Part shown: one piece after another, positions 18,766 through 28,218 of the stretch
Numbering within the stretch: position 1 is the first letter of the stretch
Layout of the letters: each line of letters starts with the position of its first letter
NCBI RefSeq assembly: GCF_014195545.1
Contig: NZ_JACIBX010000012.1
Span: 32,256 to 96,255, forward strand
DNA length: 64,000 nt
Direction of reading: 5' to 3'
DNA from: Limimaricola variabilis
Lineage (GTDB): Bacteria > Pseudomonadota > Alphaproteobacteria > Rhodobacterales > Rhodobacteraceae
Notes under the pieces: model-generated
Seen by the model: the letters and a program-made list of their open reading frames with translations, nothing else
Database searches by the model: none
Told to the model about the DNA's origin: nothing
Position numbers and translations under genes: made by a program

Positions 18766-19604
18766 GCCAGGACGCGCTCGACCGTATCGCACTGGCGCTC
18801 GAACGGATCAGCCCGCCGCCGCAGCCGGCGCCCAGCCTGCGCGGCGCGCCGGCCTATATGTGGCAGCCCGATCCCGACCGCATGGTCGCGGTGCCGAAGG
18901 TGAGCCGGGTCGATCTCGACCTGCTGGTCGGCATCGATCGGGCGCGCGACACGCTCCTGGCCAATACCCGGCGGTTCGCCGCCGGGCTTCCGGCCAACAA
19001 CGCGCTGCTCTGGGGCGCGCGGGGAATGGGAAAGTCGAGCCTCGTCAAGGCCGTTCACGGTTCGCTCCAGTCCGAGTTCCCGCAGCTCAAGATCGTCGAG
19101 GTGCAGCGCGAGGATCTGGCCTCGATCGACCGCTGCCTATCGATCCTGCGGGCCGCACCGCAGCGCTTCATCCTGTTTTGCGACGACCTGTCCTTCAGCC
19201 ATGACGACGCGCATTACAAATCGCTCAAGGCGGTGCTCGACGGGGGCATCGAGGGGCGGCCCGAGAACGTGGTGCTCTATGCCACCTCGAACCGGCGCCA
19301 CCTGATGCCGCGCGAAATGATCGAGAACGAGCGCTCCACCGCGATCAGCCCCTCCGAGGCGGTCGAGGAGAAGGTGTCGCTGTCGGACCGGTTCGGTCTC
19401 TGGCTCGGGTTCCACCCCTGCGATCAGGACGAGTTCCTGTCGATGATCCGGGGCTATTGCGATGCCTTCGGGCTGCAGATCGACGACGCGCGGCTGCGCG
19501 CCGAGGCGATCGAATGGCAGGCGACGCGGGGCGGCCGCTCGGGCCGGGTCGCATGGCAGTTCTTCACCGATCTTGCCGGGCGCGAAGGCATCCGGATCGG
19601 TTGA
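18762..19604 (+). CDS. DUF815 family P-loop ATPase
   Basis: Predicted AAA-type ATPase, 280 residues. Walker A is GARGMGKS (85-92) and Walker B FILFCDD (about 136-142), with a [10 protein letters not shown] sensor-like segment after it; this matches DUF815. The biological role of the family is not established. The gene overlaps tatC by ATGA and ends at a strong terminator, so it is the last gene of the tat operon, which hints at a link with Tat-dependent export or simply shared housekeeping expression. There is no membrane segment. Confidence 0.9.
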   Translation: MSQDALDRIALALERISPPPQPAPSLRGAPAYMWQPDPDRMVAVPKVSRVDLDLLVGIDRARDTLLANTRRFAAGLPANNALLWGARGMGKSSLVKAVHGSLQSEFPQLKIVEVQREDLASIDRCLSILRAAPQRFILFCDDLSFSHDDAHYKSLKAVLDGGIEGRPENVVLYATSNRRHLMPREMIENERSTAISPSEAVEEKVSLSDRFGLWLGFHPCDQDEFLSMIRGYCDAFGLQIDDARLRAEAIEWQATRGGRSGRVAWQFFTDLAGREGIRIG

Positions 19605-19624
19605 CCTGACGCCGGACCGAACGA

Positions 19625-19660
19625 CGAAAGGGCCGCTCCTCGGAGCGGCCCTTTCGAGTG
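19625..19660. terminator. Strong terminator between DUF815 ATPase and NlpD-like gene
   Basis: A perfect 14-bp stem (19625-19638 with 19643-19656, CGAAAGGGCCGCTC) closes a CTCG tetraloop in the gap between convergent genes. The A-rich start and T-rich end of the stem give T residues on both strands, consistent with bidirectional termination. Confidence 0.8.
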
Positions 19661-19680
19661 TTGGGATCCCGTCCGGGCGA

Positions 19681-20988
19681 TCAGGGCAGGTAGTTGGTCG
19701 GGTCCTGGCTCTCCATGCCCTTGCGCACTTCGAAATGCAGCAGGCTGGGCGAGCCGGCCTTTACCTTGCCGATGGTCTGGCCCTTGGAGACCGACGCGCC
19801 ACGCTCGACGGTCAGGTCGACTACGTGGGTATAGACCGTGAGCAGTTCGTCGGGATGGCGGATCACGACGATCTGGATGCCTTCGGTGTTGGTGGTGATC
19901 GCCGCCACGGTGCCGGCGGCGGCGGCCTTTACCGCGCTGCCCGCCGGGGCGCCGATGTCGATGCCGTCGTTGCGGCCCCTGGCGTAGGCGCGGATGATGC
20001 TGCCCTGCGCCGGCATTGCCATGGCCGATGGCTTGGGCGCCGATTGCTCGGCCACGGGCTGCGGCGTGGGCGCCGGGGCAGGCGTCTGGGGCGCGCTGGG
20101 CGTCGCGGCGGCGACCGGGGCCGGACGTTCCTCGGGCAGCGGCGCCGAGGCCGAGGGCGGGGTCGGCGTCGGGCTGCCCTGACCGGGCTGCGTCACCGGG
20201 GCGGGGGCAGGCGCCGCCGGTGCGGGGGCCGCCGAAGCGGTCGCGGCGGCGGCCGGCGGGATCAGCAGGAACTGCCCCTCGCGCACCGCGAGGTCCGAGC
20301 CCAGCCCGTTCCACTCCGCGAGGCTGCGCACCGGCACGTTGTAGAGTCGCGCGATCGAATAGGCGGTCTCGCCGCGCCCGACCTGATGCCGCACCGGCTC
20401 TTGACCCGTGGGCTGCACAGGGCGGACCGCCGGGGTCGAGCTGGCGGTGGCACTGGCGGCCGGTGTCTGCGGGGCCGGAGCCGGGGTCGGGAAGGAAGGC
20501 TGCGCCTGCGGCGAGGCACGGTCAATCGCCGCGCCTGCCAGCGTGGTGACGTCGATCCGGCCGGTGCTGACTGGCGGCGTGCCGGTGTTGGACGGGGTGA
20601 TCGGGCCGGTAACGGTGGCGCCGGTGGCAGGCGACGGTTCGGCCACGCGGCTGGGCAGGGCGATCACTTCGCCACCGCGCAGGCCCGCATTCGCGGCGAT
20701 GCCATTGTAGCGTGCCAGCGCTGCCGGCTCGAGGCCGAGCCGGTTTGCCAGGGTCACGACGCTGTCGCCCTCGCGCGCAACTGCGACCTGGTAATTGGGG
20801 TAGGAGATGACACCGCGATCATCGGGCTGGGGCCGGGGCGCGGGGTTCAGAGCTGCGGCCGAGGTGTCGAAGCCATTGCCCATGTCGCGCAGGTCCGGGT
20901 CGAAGGGCTCCGCGCAAGCCGCCAACAGCGCCAGCGCCGTGGAGCAAGACAGCAGGCGCCACGCCCGGCGGAGTGATGTGTTCTGCAT
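19681..20988 (-). CDS. NlpD-like lipoprotein with two LysM domains and M23 peptidase domain
   Basis: Envelope protein that probably activates cell-wall amidases at division. It has 435 residues. The signal peptide ends in the lipobox LAAC with Cys25. There is one LysM-like region near 62-108, a second near 205-250 (VGRGETAYSIARLYNVP), long Pro/Ala/Thr linkers, and an M23/LytM domain at about 335-430. In the LytM domain the first zinc-ligand motif reads GRNDGIDIG, with Asn where active enzymes have His, while HFEVR is kept, so catalysis is doubtful, as in NlpD/EnvC activators. pcm and surE lie just upstream, a common grouping with nlpD. Confidence 0.9.
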   Translation of the reverse strand: MQNTSLRRAWRLLSCSTALALLAACAEPFDPDLRDMGNGFDTSAAALNPAPRPQPDDRGVISYPNYQVAVAREGDSVVTLANRLGLEPAALARYNGIAANAGLRGGEVIALPSRVAEPSPATGATVTGPITPSNTGTPPVSTGRIDVTTLAGAAIDRASPQAQPSFPTPAPAPQTPAASATASSTPAVRPVQPTGQEPVRHQVGRGETAYSIARLYNVPVRSLAEWNGLGSDLAVREGQFLLIPPAAAATASAAPAPAAPAPAPVTQPGQGSPTPTPPSASAPLPEERPAPVAAATPSAPQTPAPAPTPQPVAEQSAPKPSAMAMPAQGSIIRAYARGRNDGIDIGAPAGSAVKAAAAGTVAAITTNTEGIQIVVIRHPDELLTVYTHVVDLTVERGASVSKGQTIGKVKAGSPSLLHFEVRKGMESQDPTNYLP

Positions 20989-21055
20989 CGATCTGACCTC
21001 GTTTCCCGATTTCCCCCGTGTCGTCCGGGGGTTTCATGCCTGTGGGCGCGTGCCC

Positions 21056-21697
21056 TCAATCCTGACCCAGCCCCTCGACGAGGGGCACGAAACGCACAGC
21101 GCGCAGCTCCTCGTAATCGAAGCCGGTTTCGTTCCGCGTCACCCGGATCAGGCTCTGCACCGTATCCGACTGCCCGACCGGAAGCACCATGATACCGCCC
21201 ACCCGAAGCTGCGCCAAGAGCGGCCCCGGAGGATCCTCCGCGGCGGCGGTCACGATGATGCGGTCGAAGGGTGCCTGCTCCGGCAGCCCGTGCGAGCCGT
21301 CGGCGGTGATCGCCGTGATGTTGGGCAGGTCCAGTTCCGTGAAGATCGTGCGGGCCTCGGCGACTAGGCTGCGAAACCGGTCGATGGTGTAGATCCGGCG
21401 GCCCAGATAGCTCAGGATCGCGGCTTGGTAGCCCGAGCCACAGCCGACCTCGAGCACCTTGTCGCGCGGCTGCACGTCGAGCGCCTGCGTCATCAGCCCC
21501 ACCACCGAGGGCTGGGAGATGGTCTGACCGCAGGCGATCGGCAGCGGCATGTCGGCATATGCCCGTTCTGCGAACAGGCCCTTGACGAACCGGGCGCGGT
21601 CGATCTTTTCCATCGCGTCGAGCACCCGCGCATCCGTCACTCCGTGCGACCGCAGCGCATAGAGGAACTTCATCTTGGCGTCGGCGTCGAAGCTCAT
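21056..21697 (-). CDS. pcm: Protein-L-isoaspartate O-methyltransferase
   Basis: Repairs isoaspartyl residues in aged proteins using S-adenosylmethionine. It has 213 residues. The SAM motif is [10 protein letters not shown] (81-90), with the family-specific ACGQTISQP before it (55-63) and [12 protein letters not shown] after. It overlaps surE by 4 nt and precedes the NlpD-like gene, forming a surE-pcm-nlpD run also found in E. coli. Confidence 0.95.
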   Translation of the reverse strand: MSFDADAKMKFLYALRSHGVTDARVLDAMEKIDRARFVKGLFAERAYADMPLPIACGQTISQPSVVGLMTQALDVQPRDKVLEVGCGSGYQAAILSYLGRRIYTIDRFRSLVAEARTIFTELDLPNITAITADGSHGLPEQAPFDRIIVTAAAEDPPGPLLAQLRVGGIMVLPVGQSDTVQSLIRVTRNETGFDYEELRAVRFVPLVEGLGQD

Positions 21698-22494
21698 GCC
21701 ACGGCATCTCCGAGCGCGGCGCTCACCGCGTCGAGCGCGTCATGGGCGGTCAGGTCGGCGCGCATCGGCACCACCGAGATGTAGCCGTCCAGATTGTCCT
21801 GCGCGTCGGTGCCGGGGCCGGTCGGGACGTCCTGCCGCCCGCCACGCACCCACAGGAACCGCCGCCCGGACGGGGAGACATGCGGCTCGACCCCGAAGCT
21901 GGTCTCGCGGCGGAAGCCCTGCCGCCCGACCTTCAGCCCGCGCACCTCGGCCGCCGGCAGAGCGGGGAAGTTGACGTTGTAGAACAGCCGGTAATCTGCA
22001 TCCGCGTCCCAGATCCCATGGTCGAGCAGGCGCCGTACCGTCGCGGCGCCGTGCCGGCGGGCCGCGTCGAACGGGTCGTCGCGTCTCGCATTGCCGGGGC
22101 CGTAGAACTGCGACAGCGCGATCGCGGGCAGCCCGTGCAGCGCTGCCTCCATCGCGCCGCCCACCGTGCCGGAATACATGGCGTTCTCGGCGGCGTTGTT
22201 GCCGCGGTTGACGCCGGAAAGCACAAGGTCGGGGCGGCCGTCGGCCAGCACGTCGTGCAACCCGGCCATCACGCAATCCGCTGGGCTGCCCTCGGCCGCG
22301 AAACGGCGCGGGCCCAGCTCGGCGATCATCGTGGGATGAGTGTAGGAGATGCAATGGGCCACGCCCGACTGCTCGAAGGCGGGGGCCACGACCCAGACCT
22401 CGCCGGAGGGGCCGGCGATCTCGGCGGCGATCTCCTCGAGCACCTTGAGCCCGGGCGCGTTGATGCCGTCGTCATTGGTGATGAGAATACGCAT
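21694..22494 (-). CDS. surE: 5'-nucleotidase SurE
   Basis: Metal-dependent nucleoside monophosphatase, 266 residues. The N-terminus [15 protein letters not shown] contains the metal ligands Asp8 and Asp9; [19 protein letters not shown] is the second conserved region. The ATG has GGGGCC upstream but no strong ribosome-binding site. It is the first gene of the surE-pcm-nlpD unit; 79 nt separate it from the SDR gene upstream. Confidence 0.95.
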   Translation of the reverse strand: MRILITNDDGINAPGLKVLEEIAAEIAGPSGEVWVVAPAFEQSGVAHCISYTHPTMIAELGPRRFAAEGSPADCVMAGLHDVLADGRPDLVLSGVNRGNNAAENAMYSGTVGGAMEAALHGLPAIALSQFYGPGNARRDDPFDAARRHGAATVRRLLDHGIWDADADYRLFYNVNFPALPAAEVRGLKVGRQGFRRETSFGVEPHVSPSGRRFLWVRGGRQDVPTGPGTDAQDNLDGYISVVPMRADLTAHDALDAVSAALGDAVA

Positions 22495-22573
22495 GCCGGG
22501 CCCCCTTTGGCCCCTTGTTACGGGAGCCGCCGGGATGCGGCAAGCGCTGCGCGCGGCAGGCGCGCCGGGGCGC

Positions 22574-23227
22574 TCAGTCCGCCAGGATTTCGGGCAGCAG
22601 CCGCGCCGCCTCGGCCCGAATGTCGGCCAGCGGCGTGCGGTCCTCGCCGGGGTAGAACCGGGCGCGGGTCGCAGTGGGCATCGGGTGCGGGGCCAGGATG
22701 CGCACCTGCGGTCCGGTCTTCACCGTCTCGGCCTGCCAGCTCCGCGCCAGCGCCATCTGACCGGCCTTGGTCGAGCCGTAATGACCGAAGAATTTCTCGC
22801 CGCCCATGGGGTCGTCGAAGAACACCGCCCGCCCGTCCTGGCCCAGAAGCGGCGCGACATAGGCGATCAACCGCGCCGTGGCGCGCAGGTTGGTGGCGAT
22901 GGATCGGTCGAGATCCTTGTCGGCCAGATGCGGCGCCGGGGCGAGGGGGCCTGCGTGGATGGCGGTGTGCACCCACATCGACAGCCCGCCCCAGCGGTCA
23001 TGGATCGAGCGGCAGAGCTGCTGCATCGCTTCCGGGACTGTGATGTCCATCGGTGCCAGCGTCGCCTGGCCGCCGGCGGCGCGGATCCGGTCGTCGAGTT
23101 CTTCGAGCGCACCGGTCGTGCGACCCACAGCGACGATGTGGCGGCCCGGCGCCAGCGCCTCGGCCAAGGCGGCGCCGAGGCCGCGGCTGGCGCCGGTGAT
23201 CAGGACGGGCTTGGCGGTATCGGTCAT
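22574..23227 (-). CDS. SDR family oxidoreductase
   Basis: Short-chain dehydrogenase/reductase, 217 residues. The cofactor motif is TGASRGLG (11-18). The active-site YxxxK is seen as YGSTK, but the catalytic Ser expected 13 residues before the Tyr is not evident (FFDDPMGGE region), and the usual NNAG is replaced by a degenerate AIHAG. Substrate unknown. It overlaps the sulfotransferase gene by 4 nt. An SDR gene beside purF is, as I recall, common in Rhodobacterales, but here it is separated from purF by bioY and a VOC gene on the other strand. Confidence 0.85.
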   Translation of the reverse strand: MTDTAKPVLITGASRGLGAALAEALAPGRHIVAVGRTTGALEELDDRIRAAGGQATLAPMDITVPEAMQQLCRSIHDRWGGLSMWVHTAIHAGPLAPAPHLADKDLDRSIATNLRATARLIAYVAPLLGQDGRAVFFDDPMGGEKFFGHYGSTKAGQMALARSWQAETVKTGPQVRILAPHPMPTATRARFYPGEDRTPLADIRAEAARLLPEILAD

Positions 23228-23823
23228 GCCGGGGTGTCTCCTTGGGTCGCGTTGTGGCGGCGCGCCAGTTCAGCGCGAGCGGCGGCGAGATCGCCTTGTG
23301 CGCCGATCCAGCTGGTGAAGCGCTCGAAATCGGCCTCGATCGTCTCCAGCCGCATCGTCATCACGTGGCGGCGGGTGGCGAGGAAGGCCTCGATATTGGC
23401 GGTGACGGTCTCGACATGGTCCCGGCACTGCTCGATCAGCGAAGCCTTCGGCTCCCGCCAGCGGGTGTGGGTCAGCACGTCCTGCCGCCATGCGCGCATG
23501 ATGCCCTGATTGGCGCGACGCGCGAAGCTCTGTGCCACCGCCTCAGCATCTCGGGTCAGGTGCACATAGGCCGCACGGTCACCAATGTCGCGGCCGATCC
23601 GCCCCAGATACCAGCTCAGCCGGTTGTCGATCTCGATGTGGCGCGACGGGTAGGAGAGCCGAGCCGGGCCGACCAGATGAGTCCGGCTTTCATGCGCCGC
23701 GCTCCAGCCGTCGAGATGCGCGCAGGCCCGCGCCAACGTCGTCGAGCCGCAGCGCCCCGTGCACAGCACGAGCACGAGGTCCGGGCGCTCCGGCGCAGAA
23801 AGGGGGGACGGATGGTCGATCAT
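23224..23823 (-). CDS. Sulfotransferase family protein
   Basis: Predicted PAPS-dependent sulfotransferase-like P-loop protein, 199 residues. The 5'-phosphosulfate loop is TGRCGSTTL (22-30), and the 3'-phosphate segment may be the YVHLTRDAEAVAQSFARR region. It is shorter than typical sulfotransferases, so the acceptor cannot be named. The ATG at 23823 places the P-loop at the usual distance; longer starts add low-complexity residues. It is coupled to the SDR by ATGA overlap. Confidence 0.8.
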   Translation of the reverse strand: MIDHPSPLSAPERPDLVLVLCTGRCGSTTLARACAHLDGWSAAHESRTHLVGPARLSYPSRHIEIDNRLSWYLGRIGRDIGDRAAYVHLTRDAEAVAQSFARRANQGIMRAWRQDVLTHTRWREPKASLIEQCRDHVETVTANIEAFLATRRHVMTMRLETIEADFERFTSWIGAQGDLAAARAELARRHNATQGDTPA

Positions 23824-23930
23824 TTGCCCTGCATTTGAAGCATTATCCCCGGCCCGGCAAGGCCTGCGCGCTTGACCCGAGGGGGGCTGCCGATGACCCT
23901 GACCCGGCATCAAGATCGAGGAGCGGCCTC

Positions 23931-24560
23931 ATGAACGGAACGCGCGTACTGGTCCGAACCCTCTGGAAAGAGAGCCTGTTCGTCCCGGTCGGGATCGCGC
24001 TGGGCGGGGCGCTGCTGGTGGGGCTGGCGGCGCAGATCGACGTGCCGATGTATCCGGTGCCGATGTCGCTCCAGACCTTTGCCGTCTCGGTGATCGGCCT
24101 GCTTTGTCGGCCGATGCTGGCGGCGGTGACTCTCCTCACCTACCTGGCGCTGGGGGCGGCGGGGCTGCCGTTGTTCGCCGGTGGCAATAGCGGCCTTGCG
24201 GCGCTTTCCGGGCCCACGGCGGGCTATCTGTGGGGCTTCGTCGGCATGGCATGGATGACCGCATGGCTGGTTGGCCGGTTGCGGCGGCACAGCTTTGGTG
24301 CCCTGTTCGTCGCGGCCTTCCTGCCGTCTCTGGCGCTTTTGGTGCCGGGTGTTCTGTGGCTCGCGGCGAGCACGTCGCTGACGCTCGGCGCTGCCGTGAT
24401 GACCGGCGCGGTGCCGTTCCTCGTCGGCAAGCTGGTGAAGACCACGCTCGCGGTGCTCGTGGCGCGGCTGGTCGGGGCCGAGTTGGAGCGGCGCGGGGTG
24501 CCGCCCTGGCATGGGCGGCGGATGACCGCTCAGCCGGAAGCGCCGCCTCGCGGCGGTTGA
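23931..24560 (+). CDS. bioY: Biotin transporter BioY
   Basis: Substrate-binding S component of the ECF-type biotin transporter, in the inner membrane. It has 209 residues and about six hydrophobic helices. The family core PVPMSLQTFAVSVIGLLC is seen, followed by AALSGPTAGYLWGF and the TLGAAVMTGAVPFLVGK region. No bioM/bioN ATPase or T component is adjacent, so it may work alone or with distant partners. The ATG is preceded by GAGGAGCGG 4 nt upstream. It is divergent from the sulfotransferase. Confidence 0.93.
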   Translation: MNGTRVLVRTLWKESLFVPVGIALGGALLVGLAAQIDVPMYPVPMSLQTFAVSVIGLLCRPMLAAVTLLTYLALGAAGLPLFAGGNSGLAALSGPTAGYLWGFVGMAWMTAWLVGRLRRHSFGALFVAAFLPSLALLVPGVLWLAASTSLTLGAAVMTGAVPFLVGKLVKTTLAVLVARLVGAELERRGVPPWHGRRMTAQPEAPPRGG

Positions 24561-24608
24561 GACAGGGGCCCCCGCGGCATGTAGCCTTGCCGAAAGGGAG
24601 GCACGCGC

Positions 24609-25079
24609 ATGGGGTGGTCGCCGCAGCGGACATGTCTTTGGTTCTACGGCCAGTGCGAGGAGGCGGCGTCGTTCTACGTCACGCTTCTGCCCGACAGCCG
24701 GATCGACGAGATGTTGCGCCGACCCGATGACGAGGTGGCGACCGTGGTCGCCTTCACGCTCGGCGGCGCGGCCTATCTGGCGCTCGATGGCGGCCCGCAT
24801 CTGCGATTGACCGAGGCCGTGCCGATTTCCCTGATGACGCGGGATCAGGCCGAGACGGACCGCCTGTGGGCAGCGCTGACGGCGGATGGCGGGGAAGGCG
24901 GCCGCTGCGGCTGGTTGCGTGACCGCTTCGGCCTGTCCTGGCAGATCCTGCCCGAGGCGTTGCCGCACATGCTCGCCCGCGCCAGCCGCGACGCGGCCGG
25001 GCGCATGGCCGAGGCGATGATGGAAATGGGCCGCATCGACATCGCGGTGCTGGAAGCGGCGGCGCGGGAGGCCGAGTGA
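24609..25079 (+). CDS. VOC family protein (PhnB-like)
   Basis: Member of the vicinal oxygen chelate superfamily, PhnB / 3-demethylubiquinone methyltransferase-like type. It has 156 residues, with an N-terminal CLWFYGQCEEAASFYVTLL and the repeat-closing LRDRFGLSWQILPEALP signature. Members are often annotated as glyoxalase-like proteins; the activity is unknown. GGGAGG sits 6 nt upstream of the ATG. It follows bioY in the same direction by 48 nt and is convergent with purF. Confidence 0.88.
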   Translation: MGWSPQRTCLWFYGQCEEAASFYVTLLPDSRIDEMLRRPDDEVATVVAFTLGGAAYLALDGGPHLRLTEAVPISLMTRDQAETDRLWAALTADGGEGGRCGWLRDRFGLSWQILPEALPHMLARASRDAAGRMAEAMMEMGRIDIAVLEAAAREAE

Positions 25080-25104
25080 GGCCTCCGCCGCGCCGCGCGC
25101 GATC

Positions 25105-26568
25105 TCACTCGGCGGCGGTCTTGAGCTGGAAGCCCTTGTCGACCATGTCCGCCGGCACCACCGGATAGTCGCCAGAGAAGCAGGCGTCGCAATAGCGCGG
25201 CGCCTTGGGATCGCGGCCCTCGGACACGCCGACCGCGCGGTAGAGGCCGTCCAGCGAGATGAACTTGAGGCTGTCCACGTCGAGATGGCGGCGCATCTCC
25301 TCCTCGCTCATATGCGAGGCCAGCAGCTTCTCGCGCTCGGGCGTATCGACGCCGTAGAAGCAGGGCCACGCGGTCGGCGGGGAGGCGATCCGGAAATGCA
25401 CCTCGGCTGCGCCCGCATCGAGGATCATTTCCTTGATCTTGCGCGAGGTGGTGCCGCGCACCACCGAGTCGTCGACGAGGATCACCCGCTTGCCGCGAAT
25501 GAGCGCGCGGTTGACGTTGAGCTTGAGCCGCACGCCCATGTTGCGGATCTGCTCAGAGGGTTCGATGAAGGTCCGGCCCATATACTGGTTGCGGATGATC
25601 CCCATGCCGTAGGGAATGCCGCTCTCATGGCTGTAGCCGATCGCCGCGGGCGTGCCTGAATCGGGCACCGGGCAGACCAGATCGGCCTCGACCGGGGCCT
25701 CGCGGGCCAGCTCGACACCGATCTGGCGCCGCGTTTCATAGACCGAGCGGCCGCCGAGGATGCTGTCGGGGCGCGAGAAATAGACGTGCTCGAAGATGCA
25801 GAAGCGCGAGGCGCGGTTCTTGAAGGGGAAGTTGCTCTCGACGCCCTTGGGGGTGATCACCACCATCTCGCCCGGCTCGATCTCGCGCACCAGCTCGGCG
25901 CCGACGATGTCGAGCGCGCAGGTTTCCGACGATAGCACCCAGCCATCGCCCAGCTTGCCGAGCACCAGCGGGCGCACGCCCAGCGGGTCGCGGCAGCCGA
26001 TCAGCTTGGTACGGGTCATCGCGACGATCGAGAAGGCGCCCTCGCATTTGCGCAGCGCTTCCTCCATCCGGTCGGGGATCGAACGGCCCATCGAGCGCGC
26101 CATCAGGTGGATGATGCATTCGGTGTCCGAAGAGGACTGGAAGATCGAGCCACGCTCGATCAACTCGCGGCGCAGCGCGGCGGCGTTGGTCAGGTTGCCG
26201 TTATGGGCCACGGCGGCGCCGCCCATCGAGAATTCGCCGAAGAAGGGCTGCACGTCGCGGATCGCGGTCTGGCCCTTGTGGCCGGAGGTCGAGTAGCGGA
26301 CATGGCCGATGCCGAGCGTGCCGGGCAGGGTTTCGAGCACCTCGCGCGAGGTGAAGTTGTCGCGCACGTAACCCATCCGGCGGGCCGAGCAGAAGCCGGC
26401 TTCGGGGTCGTGGGTGACCATGCCGGCGGCTTCCTGGCCGCGATGCTGCAGGGCGTGCAGCCCGAGCGCGAGGAAGTTCGCGGCGTCCGCGACGCCGATG
26501 ACGCCGAATACGCCACATTCCTCCTTGAGCTTGTCGTCATCGAAGGGGTGGGCGGGGAAATCGCGCAT
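25105..26568 (-). CDS. purF: Amidophosphoribosyltransferase
   Basis: Commits PRPP to purine synthesis by forming phosphoribosylamine from glutamine. It has 487 residues from the ATG at 26568. The glutaminase nucleophile is Cys18 (EECGVFG), preceded by a short propeptide that is normally cleaved. HALQHRGQEAAG, the NGNLTN region and the PRPP loop VILVDDSVVRGTTS complete the enzyme. The start has GGAG 8 nt upstream; an upstream GTG form adds residues not in the family. cvpA, the usual neighbour of purF, lies beyond an inserted cyd cassette. Confidence 0.96.
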   Translation of the reverse strand: MRDFPAHPFDDDKLKEECGVFGVIGVADAANFLALGLHALQHRGQEAAGMVTHDPEAGFCSARRMGYVRDNFTSREVLETLPGTLGIGHVRYSTSGHKGQTAIRDVQPFFGEFSMGGAAVAHNGNLTNAAALRRELIERGSIFQSSSDTECIIHLMARSMGRSIPDRMEEALRKCEGAFSIVAMTRTKLIGCRDPLGVRPLVLGKLGDGWVLSSETCALDIVGAELVREIEPGEMVVITPKGVESNFPFKNRASRFCIFEHVYFSRPDSILGGRSVYETRRQIGVELAREAPVEADLVCPVPDSGTPAAIGYSHESGIPYGMGIIRNQYMGRTFIEPSEQIRNMGVRLKLNVNRALIRGKRVILVDDSVVRGTTSRKIKEMILDAGAAEVHFRIASPPTAWPCFYGVDTPEREKLLASHMSEEEMRRHLDVDSLKFISLDGLYRAVGVSEGRDPKAPRYCDACFSGDYPVVPADMVDKGFQLKTAAE

Positions 26569-26631
26569 CTGGCTGGCTCCGAATCCGGTGCGTTGCGGGG
26601 TCCGTTTACGACCTCCGCGTCCGAGTGTCAC

Positions 26632-26653
26632 GAAAGGATCATATCATCCTTTC
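26632..26653. promoter_or_regulatory. Palindrome in the purF-cydA divergent gap
   Basis: GAAAGGAT (26632-26639), a 6-nt spacer and ATCCTTTC (26646-26653) form a perfect 8-bp inverted repeat in the 213-bp gap between the divergent purF and cydA starts. It is a plausible operator for either gene; no recognised consensus. Confidence 0.35.
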
Positions 26654-26781
26654 CGTCGGGTCGCCCAATGCCCAATCCAGCGGCGCAGCGCAAGCCGGAC
26701 CGCGTGCCGCAGGGTCACGATGTCGCGTTGTCAGGGGCAGATAGGTCCCTAAGTCAGGGTCAAGGCACAAGGAACCCGGCC

Positions 26782-28218
26782 ATGGACACCTTTCTCGGCT
26801 TCGACGCGGTCATGCTGGCGCGGATGCAGTTCGGCTTCACCGTCGCCTTCCACTTCATCTTTCCGGCGGTCTCGATCGGGCTGGCAAGCTTTCTCGCGGT
26901 GCTCAACGGGCTGTTCCTGTGGACCAAGGACGAAGCCTATCTGCGGCTGTTCAAATACTGGCTGAAGATCTTCGCCATCACCTTCGCCATGGGCGTCGTG
27001 TCGGGCATCACCATGTCCTACCAGTTCGGCACCAACTGGTCGGTGTTCTCCGACATCGCCGGGCCGGTGATCGGCCCGCTCATGGCCTACGAGGTGCTGA
27101 CCGCCTTCTTCCTCGAGGCCGGGTTCCTGGGGATCATGATCTTCGGCCGCGACAAGGTGGGGCCGGGGTTGCACATGTTCGCCTGCCTGATGGTCGCGGT
27201 GGGCACGGCGATCTCGGCCACCTGGATCCTGTCGGTGAACTCGTGGATGCAGACGCCGCAGGGCTTTGCCGTGGCGGAGAACGGCCAGTTCGTGCCCGAG
27301 GACTGGTGGGCGATCATCTTCAATCCGTCCTTTCCCTACCGCCTCGCGCATACGCTGACCGCGGCCTATCTCACCACCGCCTTCATCGTCGGCGGGGTCG
27401 GGGCGTGGCACCTGCTGCGCGGGCAGCGCGAGAATCCCGGCGTGCGCACCATGTTCTCGATGGCGATGTGGATGGCCGCCATCGTGGCGCCAGTCCAGAT
27501 CTTCCTCGGCGATGCGCATGGTCTCAACACGCTCGAACACCAGCCCGCCAAGGTCATGGCGATGGAGGGGCATTTCGAGAGCCATCCCGACGGCGCGCCG
27601 CTCTACCTCTTCGGCATTCCCGACCAGGAGGCGCAGGAGTTGAAATACGCGGTCGGTATCCCGAAGTTGTCCTCGCTGATCCTCAAGCACCACCTCGACG
27701 CCCCGCTCGACGGGCTCGATACCATCCCGCGCGACGAGCAGCCGCCCGTGGCGGTGGTGTTCTGGAGTTTCCGGGTCATGGTCGGGATCGGCTTTGCCAT
27801 GCTGGGGATCGGGATGTGGTCGCTCTGGGCGCGGTTTCGGAAGCGGCTTTTCGAAGCGCCTTGGCTGCATCGCGCGGCGCTGGTGATGGGGCCCTCGGGG
27901 CTGGTCGCGGTGATCGCGGGATGGATCACCACCGAAGTCGGGCGGCAGCCCTACGTGGTCTATGGCGCGCTCAGGACCGCCGAGGCGCATTCGCCTCTGG
28001 GCGCCAGCGCGGTGGGGGCCTCGCTGATCGCCTTCGTGGTGATCTATTTCGTCATCTTCGGCGCTGGCGTCGCCTATATCCTCAAGCTCATGCACCATGC
28101 ACCAGCGCTGGGCGAGCGGGGCGTGCGCGTCGAGCCGGGCCCGATCCGCACCGCCGGCGTGACGCCGCAGAACCAGATGCGCGAAAGTGGCCATGACATC
28201 GCCCCGGAGACCCCGTGA
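26782..28218 (+). CDS. cydA: Cytochrome bd-type (cyanide-insensitive, CIO) ubiquinol oxidase subunit I
   Basis: Haem-bearing subunit of a quinol oxidase reducing O2 without proton pumping, in the inner membrane. It has 478 residues, shorter than E. coli CydA, because the quinol loop is short; the GRQPYVVYGALRTAEAHSP motif is typical of CioA. Haem ligand candidates are His24 (FHFIFPAVSIG) and His190 (YRLAHTLTAAY). The ATG is chosen because MDTFLGFDAVMLARMQFG matches the family start. A weak GGAA lies upstream. It overlaps cydB by 4 nt. Confidence 0.95.
   Translation: MDTFLGFDAVMLARMQFGFTVAFHFIFPAVSIGLASFLAVLNGLFLWTKDEAYLRLFKYWLKIFAITFAMGVVSGITMSYQFGTNWSVFSDIAGPVIGPLMAYEVLTAFFLEAGFLGIMIFGRDKVGPGLHMFACLMVAVGTAISATWILSVNSWMQTPQGFAVAENGQFVPEDWWAIIFNPSFPYRLAHTLTAAYLTTAFIVGGVGAWHLLRGQRENPGVRTMFSMAMWMAAIVAPVQIFLGDAHGLNTLEHQPAKVMAMEGHFESHPDGAPLYLFGIPDQEAQELKYAVGIPKLSSLILKHHLDAPLDGLDTIPRDEQPPVAVVFWSFRVMVGIGFAMLGIGMWSLWARFRKRLFEAPWLHRAALVMGPSGLVAVIAGWITTEVGRQPYVVYGALRTAEAHSPLGASAVGASLIAFVVIYFVIFGAGVAYILKLMHHAPALGERGVRVEPGPIRTAGVTPQNQMRESGHDIAPETP

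Noticed and set aside
26107..26781. Extended N-terminus of cydA over purF.
   Set aside because: Antisense to the conserved purF start; CydA similarity begins at 26782.
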